A stretch of DNA of 64,000 bases from assembly GCF_024198215.1 (NCBI RefSeq), contig NZ_JAKCFA010000019.1:175606-239605 (forward strand), given 5' to 3'. A model generated the notes under the pieces. That model ran no database searches and was not told where the DNA came from. It worked only from the letters and a program-made list of their open reading frames with translations. The DNA is from Myxococcus qinghaiensis (GTDB lineage Bacteria; Myxococcota; Myxococcia; Myxococcales; Myxococcaceae). A program made the translations under genes and the position numbers. Of the stretch, positions 27,355 through 36,439 are shown piece after piece (positions within the stretch are counted from its first letter, which is position 1; each line of letters opens with the position of its first letter).

Positions 27355-27935
27355 GGCTCGAATCCCTTGGTCGAGAGGCAGAGGCGCAGCGCGCTCAGCC
27401 CGCGGTAGATGAGGTTCTCGGCCCGCTTGCCATCCCAGCCCATCAGCTCGCCGGCTTCCGGCACGGTGTGGCCCTGGAGGTACAGCGTCACCGCGAGCCT
27501 GCGGTCCTGCGCGAGCTGGCGCAGACAGTCGCGCACCGCCCGGGCAATCTGCGAGGCGCTCGCGGACTTCTCCGGGTCGCCCGACGCCATCGGCTGCTGG
27601 GGCTGCGACTCCACTTCCTCCATGGCGACTTCCCGACGGCGCTCCACGTTGCGCAGCTCGTCCACCAGCGCCGTGTACGCCACGCGGTACAGATAGGCGG
27701 GTGACAGGCGGGAGCGGTCCGGCTCGCGGCGCTGCAGCTCCATGACGCGCATCATCGCCGTCTGCACCAGGTCATCACGGCGATCCGCCAGACGCGGAGG
27801 ACACACGCGCTCGACGGCCCGCGTCAGGTCCTTGCGGAGCTTCTCCAGCTCGTGATTCAGCAGAGGACCCACGGCCTGGGCCGGCCTTGGTTGCGACTCC
27901 ACGTGGAAGGTCCTCCAGGAAGCACTCATGGTCAT
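27351..27935 (-). CDS. ECF-type RNA polymerase sigma factor
   Basis: 194 residues if started at the ATG at 27935 (a second ATG lies two codons downstream). Region 2 is LVQTAMMRVMELQRREPD with LSPAYLYRVAYTALVDELRN; region 4 is CLRQLAQDRRLAVTLYLQGH with a helix-turn-helix (VPEAGELMGWDGKRAENLIY). It overlaps the anti-sigma gene by GTGA. A much longer in-frame opening upstream has poor coding character and is not used. It probably drives its own operon of anti-sigma, exported protein and CHAT protease. Confidence 0.88.
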   Translation of the reverse strand: MTMSASWRTFHVESQPRPAQAVGPLLNHELEKLRKDLTRAVERVCPPRLADRRDDLVQTAMMRVMELQRREPDRSRLSPAYLYRVAYTALVDELRNVERRREVAMEEVESQPQQPMASGDPEKSASASQIARAVRDCLRQLAQDRRLAVTLYLQGHTVPEAGELMGWDGKRAENLIYRGLSALRLCLSTKGFEP

Positions 27936-28346
27936 CGAAAGGTCCCATCCACGGCAAGTGTGAGCGCTGGTCCACCGACAGCCCTCCGCGCGTCCTTGTC
28001 CCCTGAACGGACCTCCCGCTTTTTTCCCCTCACCCGCAGGTGACGATGGAGTGCTGGGAGTTTCACCCACACCATCGCCTCGCCCGCAGCAGGGGAGGGC
28101 CGGTGCTGTTTTCCACTCAGGTGGAAATCGGGGGGTGGTGGGCGGATGTCGAGGCGTGGGCAAAGGCCGTCGCATCGGGCCGTCGCGGGAGTCGGGGCGT
28201 GGCCACCCGTGGCTCGGGTTCCTATATCTAGAGTGAGTCGACAGGAGGCAGGCCGCCTGGACGCTCTCCAGACGGGCACGACGAGCGGATGAACGTCCTG
28301 CTTTCCAGGTGTGTTGGCTGAGTCCTTCTCCCAAGGAGGTCGTCCC
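27936..28346. promoter_or_regulatory. Divergent intergenic region between the ECF operon and a histidine kinase
   Basis: About 410 bp without a credible gene. It holds two inverted repeats: TTTCCAC (28110-28116) with GTGGAAA (28121-28127), perfect with a 4-nt centre; and CGATGGAGTG (28044-28053) with CACACCATCG (28068-28077), one mismatch. A locally AT-rich stretch (TATATCTAGA near 28221-28230) lies nearer the kinase gene. Promoters for both directions must be here, but I cannot assign boxes with confidence. Confidence 0.45.
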
Positions 28347-29576
28347 TTGCGAAGGTTTCAGGAGCACCTTCCCCTTGAGGCGCTGTCATTCGACGACACC
28401 GTGGTCTTGTTGGATGTGGTGCAGGAGCTGGCGCACCTTCGGACGCTGGAGGACGTGATGGCGGTGGTGCGCCGCGCCGCCCGCCAGCTCAGTGGCGCGG
28501 ATGGCGTCACGTTCGTGCTGCGCGAAGGCGACATGGTGCACTACGCGGATGAGGAGGCCATTGCCCCGCTGTGGAAGGGGTGTCGGTTTCCCATCCATTC
28601 GTGCATCTCCGGGTGGGCCATCTTGAACCGGGAGCCCGCGGTCATCGAGGACATCTACGCGGATGAGCGAATCCCGCATGACGTCTACCGCACCACGTTC
28701 GTGAAGAGCCTGGTCATGGTGCCGGTGCGTCGCGCGGACCCGGTGGGCGCCATTGGTGCGTACTGGGCGGAGCGTCGGGTGCCGGGGATACGGGAGGTCT
28801 CCCTGCTCCAGGCGCTCGCGGACTCCGCGGCCGTCGCGGTGGAGAACGGGCGGCTGTACGAGGCGGAGCGCTCGGCACGGCGGGCCGCCGAGGCGGAGAC
28901 ACGCCTGCGCGGCGAGCTGCTGGCGATGGTGTCCCACGACTTGCGCAATCCGCTGGGCGTCATCGCCATGACGTCGTCGCTCCTGGCGCCCCTGCTGGCG
29001 CCGCTCAACGGGCGCGCGCGGCACCACCTGGACACCCTCAATCGCTCGGCGCTGCGGATGGAGCGGCTCATCCATGACCTGCTCGACTTCGCGGCCATCG
29101 AGGCCGGTGGCTTCCGGGTGAGCCGCGTGCCGCTGGCGCTCTCTCGGCTCATGGAGCAGGCGTCGGAGCTGGGGCCGCTGGCGCAGGAGCGCGGCATTGG
29201 CCTGGAGCTGCGGCTGCCCGAGCGGGATGTCGACGTGCCGTGTGATCCAGACCGCATCCACCAGGTCTTCTCCAACCTGGTGGGCAACGCCGTCCGCTTC
29301 ACGCCCGCCGGTGGACTCATCACCGTCATGGCGGAGGTCCACGATGACCGTGTCGAGCTGAGCGTGGCGGACACGGGCGCGGGAATCGCGCCGGAAGTCC
29401 TGCCCGTCCTGTTCGACCGCGTCCAGCGGCCGACGACGCAGATACCGGGGAGCGGCGTGGGGCTGGGGCTCTCCATCACCCGGGGCATCGTCGAGGCGCA
29501 CGGCGGCGCGGTGCGCGTGCAAAGCCAGGTCGGGCTGGGGACGACGTTCACCTTCACGCTCCCGATGGAAGGGTGA
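28347..29576 (+). CDS. GAF-domain sensor histidine kinase
   Basis: 409 residues from a TTG at 28347, chosen because AAGGAGG ends exactly 7 nt upstream; a GTG at 28311 would add 12 residues without such a site. A GAF domain (~25-170) is followed by a HisKA domain with H197 (LLAMVSHDLRNPLG) and a HATPase domain with an N box (FSNLVGNAVRFTP), DTGAGI and GSGVGLGLSI. It has no membrane segment, so the signal is intracellular. No response regulator is adjacent, so it is an orphan kinase. It is divergent from the ECF operon, but no functional link is proven. Confidence 0.92.
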   Translation: MRRFQEHLPLEALSFDDTVVLLDVVQELAHLRTLEDVMAVVRRAARQLSGADGVTFVLREGDMVHYADEEAIAPLWKGCRFPIHSCISGWAILNREPAVIEDIYADERIPHDVYRTTFVKSLVMVPVRRADPVGAIGAYWAERRVPGIREVSLLQALADSAAVAVENGRLYEAERSARRAAEAETRLRGELLAMVSHDLRNPLGVIAMTSSLLAPLLAPLNGRARHHLDTLNRSALRMERLIHDLLDFAAIEAGGFRVSRVPLALSRLMEQASELGPLAQERGIGLELRLPERDVDVPCDPDRIHQVFSNLVGNAVRFTPAGGLITVMAEVHDDRVELSVADTGAGIAPEVLPVLFDRVQRPTTQIPGSGVGLGLSITRGIVEAHGGAVRVQSQVGLGTTFTFTLPMEG

Positions 29577-29579
29577 GCG

Positions 29580-30056
29580 TCAGGGGTGGATGCGCTCGTA
29601 GCGGCCGTCGGCGACGCGGAGGAAGCCGAGTGACTCCGCGAGCCGGATGGCCCCGAGGTTGCCGGGCTGGGTGAGCGCGAACAGCCGGGTGACGCCGAGC
29701 GACTGGACGGCGTATTCGAGCAGGGCGCGTGAGGCCTCGCGCGCGTAGCCGTGGCCCCAGCAGGCCGGGTCCAGCTCGCAGCCGTACTCGGCGACGGTGT
29801 CGTCGGGTGCCGCCTTGCGCACGCCGCAGGTGCCGATGACGCGGCCCTCCACGGTGATGGCGAGCTGGTACTTCGCGCGGGGGACTTCTTCCGCCCAGCG
29901 GCACAGCAGGGCGACGAAGGCGATGACGTCCTCCTCCGTCGGTGGCGGCTGGCCGTAGTACTTCAGGTACGCGGGCTTGGACTGATAGGCGAAGACGCTC
30001 GGGGTGTCCTCGCGCTGGAAGTCCCGGAGGACGAGCCGTGGGGTGCGAAGCTCCAT
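29580..30056 (-). CDS. GNAT family N-acetyltransferase
   Basis: 158 residues from the ATG at 30056 (AGGA 9 nt upstream). The opening MELRTPRLVLRDF and the acetyl-CoA-binding region ELDPACWGHGYAREASRALL, then FALTQPGNLGAIRLAESLGF, are typical of the RimJ/RimL-type GNAT subgroup, which acetylates protein N-termini or small amines. It begins 14 bp after pxpC on the same strand and is probably the last gene of the 5-oxoprolinase operon. The substrate is unknown. Three bases separate its stop from the convergent kinase gene. Confidence 0.88.
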   Translation of the reverse strand: MELRTPRLVLRDFQREDTPSVFAYQSKPAYLKYYGQPPPTEEDVIAFVALLCRWAEEVPRAKYQLAITVEGRVIGTCGVRKAAPDDTVAEYGCELDPACWGHGYAREASRALLEYAVQSLGVTRLFALTQPGNLGAIRLAESLGFLRVADGRYERIHP

Positions 30057-30070
30057 GCGGTTGTTCCTGC

Positions 30071-30952
30071 TCAGGCTCCGCCACGGAAGCGCCGCAGGTG
30101 TTCTCGCCACGCGTCGCGAGCCTCGTCCTGGCTGACGGCGTGGAACTCCACGGTGGCCCCGGGGCGCCGCGCGCCGAGCCGACCCCAGTCCGCGCGGATG
30201 ACGGTGGCGATGAGCGGATATCCACCGGTGGTGGGGTGGTCCGGCCCGAGGATGATGGGCTCACCCGACAGCGTCACCTGGATGGCGCCGCGAGCCATGG
30301 GACGGGAGGTGCTCGCGCCTTCGTCGCCGTGCGCCAGCGCGGGGCCTTGCAGTCGCATCCCCACGCGGTCGCTCGCGCTCGACACGGTGAAGGTGCTGCC
30401 CAGCAGCGAGGCCGCCATCAGCGCGTCGAAGTTCTCCGTGTCGGGCCCGAGCACCAGCCGGATGGGCGCCGCGTCATCCCAGACCGCGTCCGTGTCCACC
30501 GATTCCGGCGGGCCGCGAGTCTCACCCAAGGGAAGTGAATCCCCAGGCTTCAGCACGCGCCCCTCATGCCCGCCCAGTCGCGCCACCAGCAGCGTGCCGC
30601 GTCCACCCAGCACCTCCGGCACGTCCAGGCCACCGTCCACCGCGACGTAGCAGACGCTGGCGCGCTCGGGCGCGGGCACCCGGAGGCTCTCTCCATCGGC
30701 CAGCGCTCGCGCGTCACGCCCATCCACGGAGATGCGCAGGGCCCTGCCTCGCGCGCGCAGCTCCAGGGGACCCAGGCACTCCAGCGCCGCCGCGCCCCAC
30801 GGGTTGCCCACGGCGCGGTTGGCGCGAGCGAGCAGCTCCGGCACCAGCGCGCCGCCAGGAGGGACGCCATGGTGCATCTGCCCCGGCCGCCCGCCGTCCT
30901 GCACCGTGGCGGGCCCTCCCATCCCCACGATATCCAGCCAGCCCGCCATCAT
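30071..30952 (-). CDS. pxpC: 5-oxoprolinase subunit C (biotin-dependent carboxyltransferase family, KipA-like)
   Basis: 293 residues. The opening VGMGGPATVQDGGRPGQMHH and the segment LVLGPDTENFD are characteristic of PxpC/KipA. The C-terminal part GPDHPTTGGYPLIATVIRAD also matches. Together with PxpA and PxpB it forms an ATP-dependent enzyme that opens 5-oxoproline (pyroglutamate) to glutamate. Its ATG overlaps the pxpAB stop by four bases (ATGA). The length is at the short end of the family. Assignment is strong. Confidence 0.92.
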   Translation of the reverse strand: MMAGWLDIVGMGGPATVQDGGRPGQMHHGVPPGGALVPELLARANRAVGNPWGAAALECLGPLELRARGRALRISVDGRDARALADGESLRVPAPERASVCYVAVDGGLDVPEVLGGRGTLLVARLGGHEGRVLKPGDSLPLGETRGPPESVDTDAVWDDAAPIRLVLGPDTENFDALMAASLLGSTFTVSSASDRVGMRLQGPALAHGDEGASTSRPMARGAIQVTLSGEPIILGPDHPTTGGYPLIATVIRADWGRLGARRPGATVEFHAVSQDEARDAWREHLRRFRGGA

Positions 30953-32235
30953 CCCACCCGCTCGAAGCGCACCCGGTCACCGAGTTGCAACACCGCGCCC
31001 CGGTCCGGGTGGAAGGCCGTGAAGTCCAGCGCTGTGCCAATCAGGTTCCAGCCCCCGGGCGACGCGAAGGGATACACCCCCGTGCGCGCGCCAGCGATGC
31101 CCACCGCGAGCGCTGGCACGCGCATGCGCGGGGTGGGAAGTCGCGGGACGACGATGCGCGAGTCCAGCTCACCCAGGTACGCGAAGCCCGGCAGGAAGCC
31201 CACGCAGCGCACCGTGTACTCGCGCGCCGCATGCAGGCGGGCCACCTCGTCCACGGACAGGCCCGCGCGCGCGGCGACCTTCTCCAAATCCGGCCCGTCG
31301 TAGCGCATGCGCAACGTGATGAGGGTCTGCTCCGGCGGGGCCACCGTCTCGCGCAGCAGTCGCGCCAGCGCCAGTCGCGGCTCGTCGGGAGGCGCATCCG
31401 GGTCGAAGTACACGCAGGCGTGTTCCTCGGTGACGACGGCGTCCACCACGCGGGGCAGGGCGCGCAGCACCTCGCGCGCGGCCCTTCGCTCCAGGCTGTC
31501 GGGCAGCGTCAGTCGCAGCGCGCCGTCTCCCAGCGGCTCGACGTGGAGCGACAGCGCGTCCAGCGTGGAGCGCACCTCGCGGGCCAGCTCCACCGCGCCG
31601 GGCGTGTCGCCGTGCACACAGACTGTATCGACGGTGCCCTGGGTCGCCAGCCGCACGGTGTTCTCACGCACCCGGGCGGCGTCCGTGAGCACGGCGCCGG
31701 GTTGTCCTCGGGGAATCAGCGAGCCATCCGGCAGCGTGCCCCGGTCCGCGAAGCCCTCGCGCGCATGGGACAGGCCGGCGTTCCTCGCGGCGTCGTGCAG
31801 GCAGCCCTGGGCGGGGGCGATGAGCGTGATGTCCGAGCCCAGCGCCTCGACGATTCCCTCCACCACCGCGCGCGCCAGCACGGGTGACGCATTGGCCGCG
31901 TGATACAGCGCGCCGTGGAGCTTGGCGTAGACGACCGGTATCCGTTGCTCCTGGGCCAGCCTGGCCAGTCGCGAGCACTGGCCCGCCACCTGTCCGCGCA
32001 GGACTTCAGGGGGCACATCGAGCGCACGCCGTCCGAAGTTCTCGCGGTCCTCGTAGGACGGATGCGCGCCGACGCGGGTGCCATGGCGCGCGCACAGCTC
32101 CAGCGCCCGGCGCATGGAGGCGTCGTCACCGGCGTGCGCGCCGCAGGCGATGTTGGCCACCTGGGCGAGCGCATAGAGCCGCGCATCCTCGTCGGGCAGC
32201 TCACCCAGGTCGATGTTGAGGAGGCACTCCGTCAT
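30949..32235 (-). CDS. pxpAB: Fused 5-oxoprolinase subunits A and B (PxpA-PxpB)
   Basis: 428 residues. Residues 1-~228 are a LamB/YcsF (PxpA) domain: NIDLGELPDED, ANIACGAHAGDDASMRRAL, VGAHPSYEDRENFGRR, VKLHGALY-type YAKLHGALYHAA and VCVHGDTPGAVELA. Residues ~229-428 are a PxpB/KipI domain: FLPGFAYLGELDSRI and TGVYPFASPGGWNLIG. In most bacteria A and B are separate genes, so this is a fusion, and the A part is shorter than the usual ~250 residues. With the overlapping pxpC it makes a complete pyroglutamate-recycling enzyme. Pyroglutamate arises by damage to glutamine and from peptide breakdown. Confidence 0.92.
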   Translation of the reverse strand: MTECLLNIDLGELPDEDARLYALAQVANIACGAHAGDDASMRRALELCARHGTRVGAHPSYEDRENFGRRALDVPPEVLRGQVAGQCSRLARLAQEQRIPVVYAKLHGALYHAANASPVLARAVVEGIVEALGSDITLIAPAQGCLHDAARNAGLSHAREGFADRGTLPDGSLIPRGQPGAVLTDAARVRENTVRLATQGTVDTVCVHGDTPGAVELAREVRSTLDALSLHVEPLGDGALRLTLPDSLERRAAREVLRALPRVVDAVVTEEHACVYFDPDAPPDEPRLALARLLRETVAPPEQTLITLRMRYDGPDLEKVAARAGLSVDEVARLHAAREYTVRCVGFLPGFAYLGELDSRIVVPRLPTPRMRVPALAVGIAGARTGVYPFASPGGWNLIGTALDFTAFHPDRGAVLQLGDRVRFERVG

Positions 32236-32579
32236 GCGTCCACGCTATGCGAGCCGCGTCCCGGACGCAGCCTTCTCCCCACCGTGGCCGCGACGGCCGA
32301 CGGGGCGAAAGGCTCGGGAGATGACACGCACCACCCCGGGGCAGGGGCCGGTTGGCACCGGGGTGGCACGCGCCCCGGCGTGTCGAATGACACCCCGAGG
32401 AACCTCCACCCAGATACGGGGGGCGCCGCTTTCTCCGGTCATTTCGTCCGGATTTCAGTCGCCGTGTGCTGGAGCACGCGCGCTGAGCGCGTGAGCGCCG
32501 GGGCTGCCCGTGCGTGTCTGCTCGCGCCAGACGTGACATGCCTTCACACGAACGGAGCTGACCCTGGGTTATGGGCGAT
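32236..32579. other. Intergenic region upstream of the 5-oxoprolinase operon
   Basis: 344 bp with no gene I can support on either strand. It should contain the pxpAB promoter and the terminator of the cytochrome gene. Apart from the stem-loop at 32475-32493 I see no clear element. Confidence 0.5.
32475..32493 (-). terminator. Terminator of the cytochrome c gene
   Basis: Perfect 7-bp stem CACGCGC (32475-32481) and GCGCGTG (32487-32493) with a 5-nt loop, about 87 bp after the cytochrome stop codon. Confidence 0.45.
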
Positions 32580-34178
32580 TCAGTGAGACACGGGCGTGAG
32601 GGTGGCCGGGCCTCCAGCCTTCACCCAGCGGACCAGCGCCAGCGCGGTGGGCTCGTCGAGCAGCTCCGCATAGGTGGGCATGGGCGTGCCGGGAAGGAAC
32701 TTCTCCGGGTTGCGCACCCAGCGCACCAGCTCCGCTTCGGAGCGGCCAGGCGCGCGAGCAAGCCGGTCATGATAGCGCGCGCCCGGGGCATGGCAGCCCG
32801 CGCAACCCAGTTGCGTGAAGAGCTTCGGGGCATCCACGCGGGCAGCCACGAGCCGGGGCTTGCGTGGGGGCTTGGGTGTCGCGGCGCTCGTTGCCACCGA
32901 CGTGGACTCACCGCCGCGTGGAGTGGGCGACACGGAGGTTCCCGTGGATGCATGCGAGGAGGGCGCGGGGGGGCTCGGTCGCGACGGGCTGGTCGAGGCT
33001 CCCGTCTGCGTCCCGTCTCCAGCGCTCACTCCACCGGAAGCCGTTCCCGAGCCAACCGTGGCGACGCTCGACGTCTGTCCCTCCGGCGTCGTGCCGGTGC
33101 CAGGGGTCGCGACGCTCGTGGGCGATGACGGGGGCTCGGTGGGACTCGCAACGCTGGAGCCCTGCACGGTTGTGGGCGCGGGCTCGTCCGTCGCGGCCTC
33201 GTCGTCGGCCCTCGGAGTCTCGGTGGCCACCCAGTCGGGGCGGGGCGTCGTGGCGGTGAGCCGGGGACGCGCGCCCTCCACGTTGTTCTTCCGGGGCGGC
33301 ACCGAGCGCAGGAAGTCATACAGCGCCTTGGCCTCCTCCTCATCCATGCCGCGAAAGCGAGGCATGGGCGAGCGAATCGGGGAGCCATCCGGCGCAATCC
33401 CATCCCGCACCGCGCGGGTGAAGTCCTCCTGCGTCCAGTACGCGAGCCCCGTGGCGTGGAAGGTGATGTTGCTGGAGTGCACCTCCTGGCCCTCGGGGTC
33501 CTTGAAGGCCATGCCTCCCTCGAAGACGTCGTCGCCCGAGGTCTTGTTCGGACTGAAGCCCGGCGTATGACACGAGGCGCAATCGTAGACGTCATGCGCC
33601 ATGTAGCGGCCGTACTCCACCGTGGGGGCCTTGGGCGGCACGGGGATGCCGAGGGGAGGCCGCTGCACCGGTTCGTTGCCCATGATGACGCGGAAGCCCA
33701 GCCCTCCAATGAAGCTGAACTCCGAGCGCGGCGCCGGAGTCGGATCCGGCTTGAAGAGCGGATGCTCCGAGCGCAGGAAGCCCAGCACCGCCGCGAGGTC
33801 CTTGTCCCCCATGCCGTAGCTGGGCATCACCATCAGCCGCCCGTCGCGACTCACCGCGTAACGGATGGCGCGCGCCAGCTCCTCGTCCTTCGCCGCGCCA
33901 ATGCCCGCGGTGGGGTGGGAGGTGAGGTTCGACGAGTGGAAGCTCCCCATGTACGACGGCAGCTCGTGCAGCGGCGCGCCGGAGGCCGTGTCGGTGTCTC
34001 CGCCCCGGTGGCACGCCTCGCAGCTCGCATGGAAGATGGCCGCGCCGCGCGCCAGGGCCGCCGGCGAGGTGTCCGCGCGGATGGGCGGGTAGGGCGCCTT
34101 GACGGTGCTGGCGCAGCCCGCCAACAGGAGGCTCAGCAGCAACGTGCTCCTCAAGGTACCGCGGACCTCGCGATGCAT
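32580..34178 (-). CDS. Tri-haem c-type cytochrome lipoprotein
   Basis: 532 residues. The signal ends in the lipobox LAGC (C22), so it is lipid-anchored outside the inner membrane. Three CxxCH haem sites are visible: CEACH (53-57), CASCH (200-204) and CAGCH (459-463). Domains 1 and 2 (~35-310) resemble the paired cytochrome c domains of alcohol-dehydrogenase-type electron carriers; distal Met residues are available (VMPSYGMGD, SPMPRFRGMDE, GTPMPTYAE). A 140-residue Ser/Thr/Pro/Gly-rich linker (~310-450) separates the third domain. No dehydrogenase partner is adjacent. It probably transfers electrons in the periplasm or at the cell surface. Confidence 0.88.
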   Translation of the reverse strand: MHREVRGTLRSTLLLSLLLAGCASTVKAPYPPIRADTSPAALARGAAIFHASCEACHRGGDTDTASGAPLHELPSYMGSFHSSNLTSHPTAGIGAAKDEELARAIRYAVSRDGRLMVMPSYGMGDKDLAAVLGFLRSEHPLFKPDPTPAPRSEFSFIGGLGFRVIMGNEPVQRPPLGIPVPPKAPTVEYGRYMAHDVYDCASCHTPGFSPNKTSGDDVFEGGMAFKDPEGQEVHSSNITFHATGLAYWTQEDFTRAVRDGIAPDGSPIRSPMPRFRGMDEEEAKALYDFLRSVPPRKNNVEGARPRLTATTPRPDWVATETPRADDEAATDEPAPTTVQGSSVASPTEPPSSPTSVATPGTGTTPEGQTSSVATVGSGTASGGVSAGDGTQTGASTSPSRPSPPAPSSHASTGTSVSPTPRGGESTSVATSAATPKPPRKPRLVAARVDAPKLFTQLGCAGCHAPGARYHDRLARAPGRSEAELVRWVRNPEKFLPGTPMPTYAELLDEPTALALVRWVKAGGPATLTPVSH

Positions 34179-34326
34179 GCGCAGCCCTCACTTCCGACAG
34201 GGGCCCGATGCATATCTCATCCACCCACGCTCCTGGGAGGGGGAGCCTGATGGCGGGTGAACGCGAGCCCGCGAGGCCGGGCAGGTCGTCCGACGTCCGG
34301 GAAGACGGCTGGCTAGACTCGGCCGC

Positions 34327-35463
34327 ATGACGCGTCCCCTCGAGTCCTACCGCGCCCTGTTCCCCGTGCTTCAGGAGCAGCTCTACTTCAACCACGCCGG
34401 AGTGGCGCCCACCAGCCTGCGCGCCGCCGAGGCCGTGCGCGAGTGGATGGACGACCTCGTCTACCACGGCATCCGTCATGAGCGCGGCTGGGAGGCCCAC
34501 TGCGAGCGCATCCGCGCGCTGGCGGCCCGCATCCTCCACGCCGAGCCCGGGGAGATTGCCTTCGTGCGCAACACCAGCCACGGCCTGGGCCTGGTGGCGG
34601 AGGGCCTGGACTGGAAGCCGGGAGACGAGGTGGCCGTGGCCACGTCGCTGGAGTACCCCTCCAACGTCTACCCGTGGCTGCACCTCAAGGACCGGGGCGT
34701 GGTGGTGCGCGAAATCGAGGCGCCGTCCGGTGGCGTCACCCCGGAGGCGGTGGCCCAGGCCCTCACGCCGCGCACGCGACTGGTGGCGGTGTCCTCCGTG
34801 CAGTTCGCCACGGGCCACCGCACGGACCTGGAGGCGGTGGGCGCGGTGTGCGAGCGCGCGGGTGTCCTCTTCTGCGTGGACGGCATCCAGAGCGTCGGCT
34901 GTGTCCCGGTGGACGTGAAGAAGTGTCGCATCCACTTCCTGAGCGCGGACAGCCACAAGTGGATGCTCGGCATCTCCGGCATCGGCGTGCTGTACGTGGC
35001 CAAGGAGGTGCTGCCGCGACTGCGCCCCGTGCTGGTGGGCTGGCGCAGCACCACCGACGCCTGGAACTTCAACCGCACCCACTTCGAGCTGCGCCCCGAC
35101 GCGAGCAAGTTCGAGGAAGGCAGCGCCGCGTACCCGGGCCTCTATGCGCTGGGCGCCGCGCTGGAGCTGCTCCAGGAGGTGGGCGTGGAGAACATCGAGG
35201 CGCGCATCCGCGAGCTGCTCGCGCACGTGGAGAAGGGGCTGCTCGCGCTGGGCTGCGAGGTGGGGCCCGCGCCGGAGCAGCGCGCGGGAATCCTCACGTT
35301 CCTGCCGCCCGGGGCGCAGGCGCGGGCGCTCGGGGCCTACCTGTCCGAGCACCACGTCGCCCACTCGGTGCGCCGGGGACGCATCCGCTTGTCGCCCCAC
35401 TTCTACAACCTGCCCGAGGAGCTGGACCGGCTGGTGGAGTTGGTCCGGGGCTACGGCGGCTGA
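34327..35463 (+). CDS. Class V aminotransferase (cysteine desulfurase / isopenicillin-N-epimerase-like)
   Basis: 378 residues, fold-type I PLP enzyme. The Schiff-base lysine is K211 in SADSHKWMLGISGIG. Other signatures are YFNHAGVAPTS (20-30), NTSHGLGLVAEGL and the cofactor-binding LFCVDGIQSVG (Asp185). The family includes cysteine desulfurases, isopenicillin-N epimerase-like enzymes and kynureninase; the catalytic Cys loop of desulfurases is not obvious, so the reaction is uncertain. It is convergent with cysK (6 bp between stops), and cysE lies next, which hints at sulfur amino acid metabolism. Confidence 0.88.
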   Translation: MTRPLESYRALFPVLQEQLYFNHAGVAPTSLRAAEAVREWMDDLVYHGIRHERGWEAHCERIRALAARILHAEPGEIAFVRNTSHGLGLVAEGLDWKPGDEVAVATSLEYPSNVYPWLHLKDRGVVVREIEAPSGGVTPEAVAQALTPRTRLVAVSSVQFATGHRTDLEAVGAVCERAGVLFCVDGIQSVGCVPVDVKKCRIHFLSADSHKWMLGISGIGVLYVAKEVLPRLRPVLVGWRSTTDAWNFNRTHFELRPDASKFEEGSAAYPGLYALGAALELLQEVGVENIEARIRELLAHVEKGLLALGCEVGPAPEQRAGILTFLPPGAQARALGAYLSEHHVAHSVRRGRIRLSPHFYNLPEELDRLVELVRGYGG

Positions 35464-35469
35464 CGCGGC

Positions 35470-36393
<924 letters not shown>

Positions 36394-36439
36394 GTCGGGC
36401 CTCGTCGGGGGCTGCGCGGGTGGGGTGCTGCGGAACGCA

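Noticed and set aside
27936..28367. N-terminal extension of the ECF sigma factor to 28367
   Set aside because: The added ~140 residues are low-complexity and cross the divergent promoter region.
32353..32368. Sigma-54-like element TGGCACC-N4-TGGCA on the plus strand
   Set aside because: The spacing fits but the -12 box is poor (TGGCA) and no rightward gene follows for nearly 2 kb, so a promoter role is unlikely.
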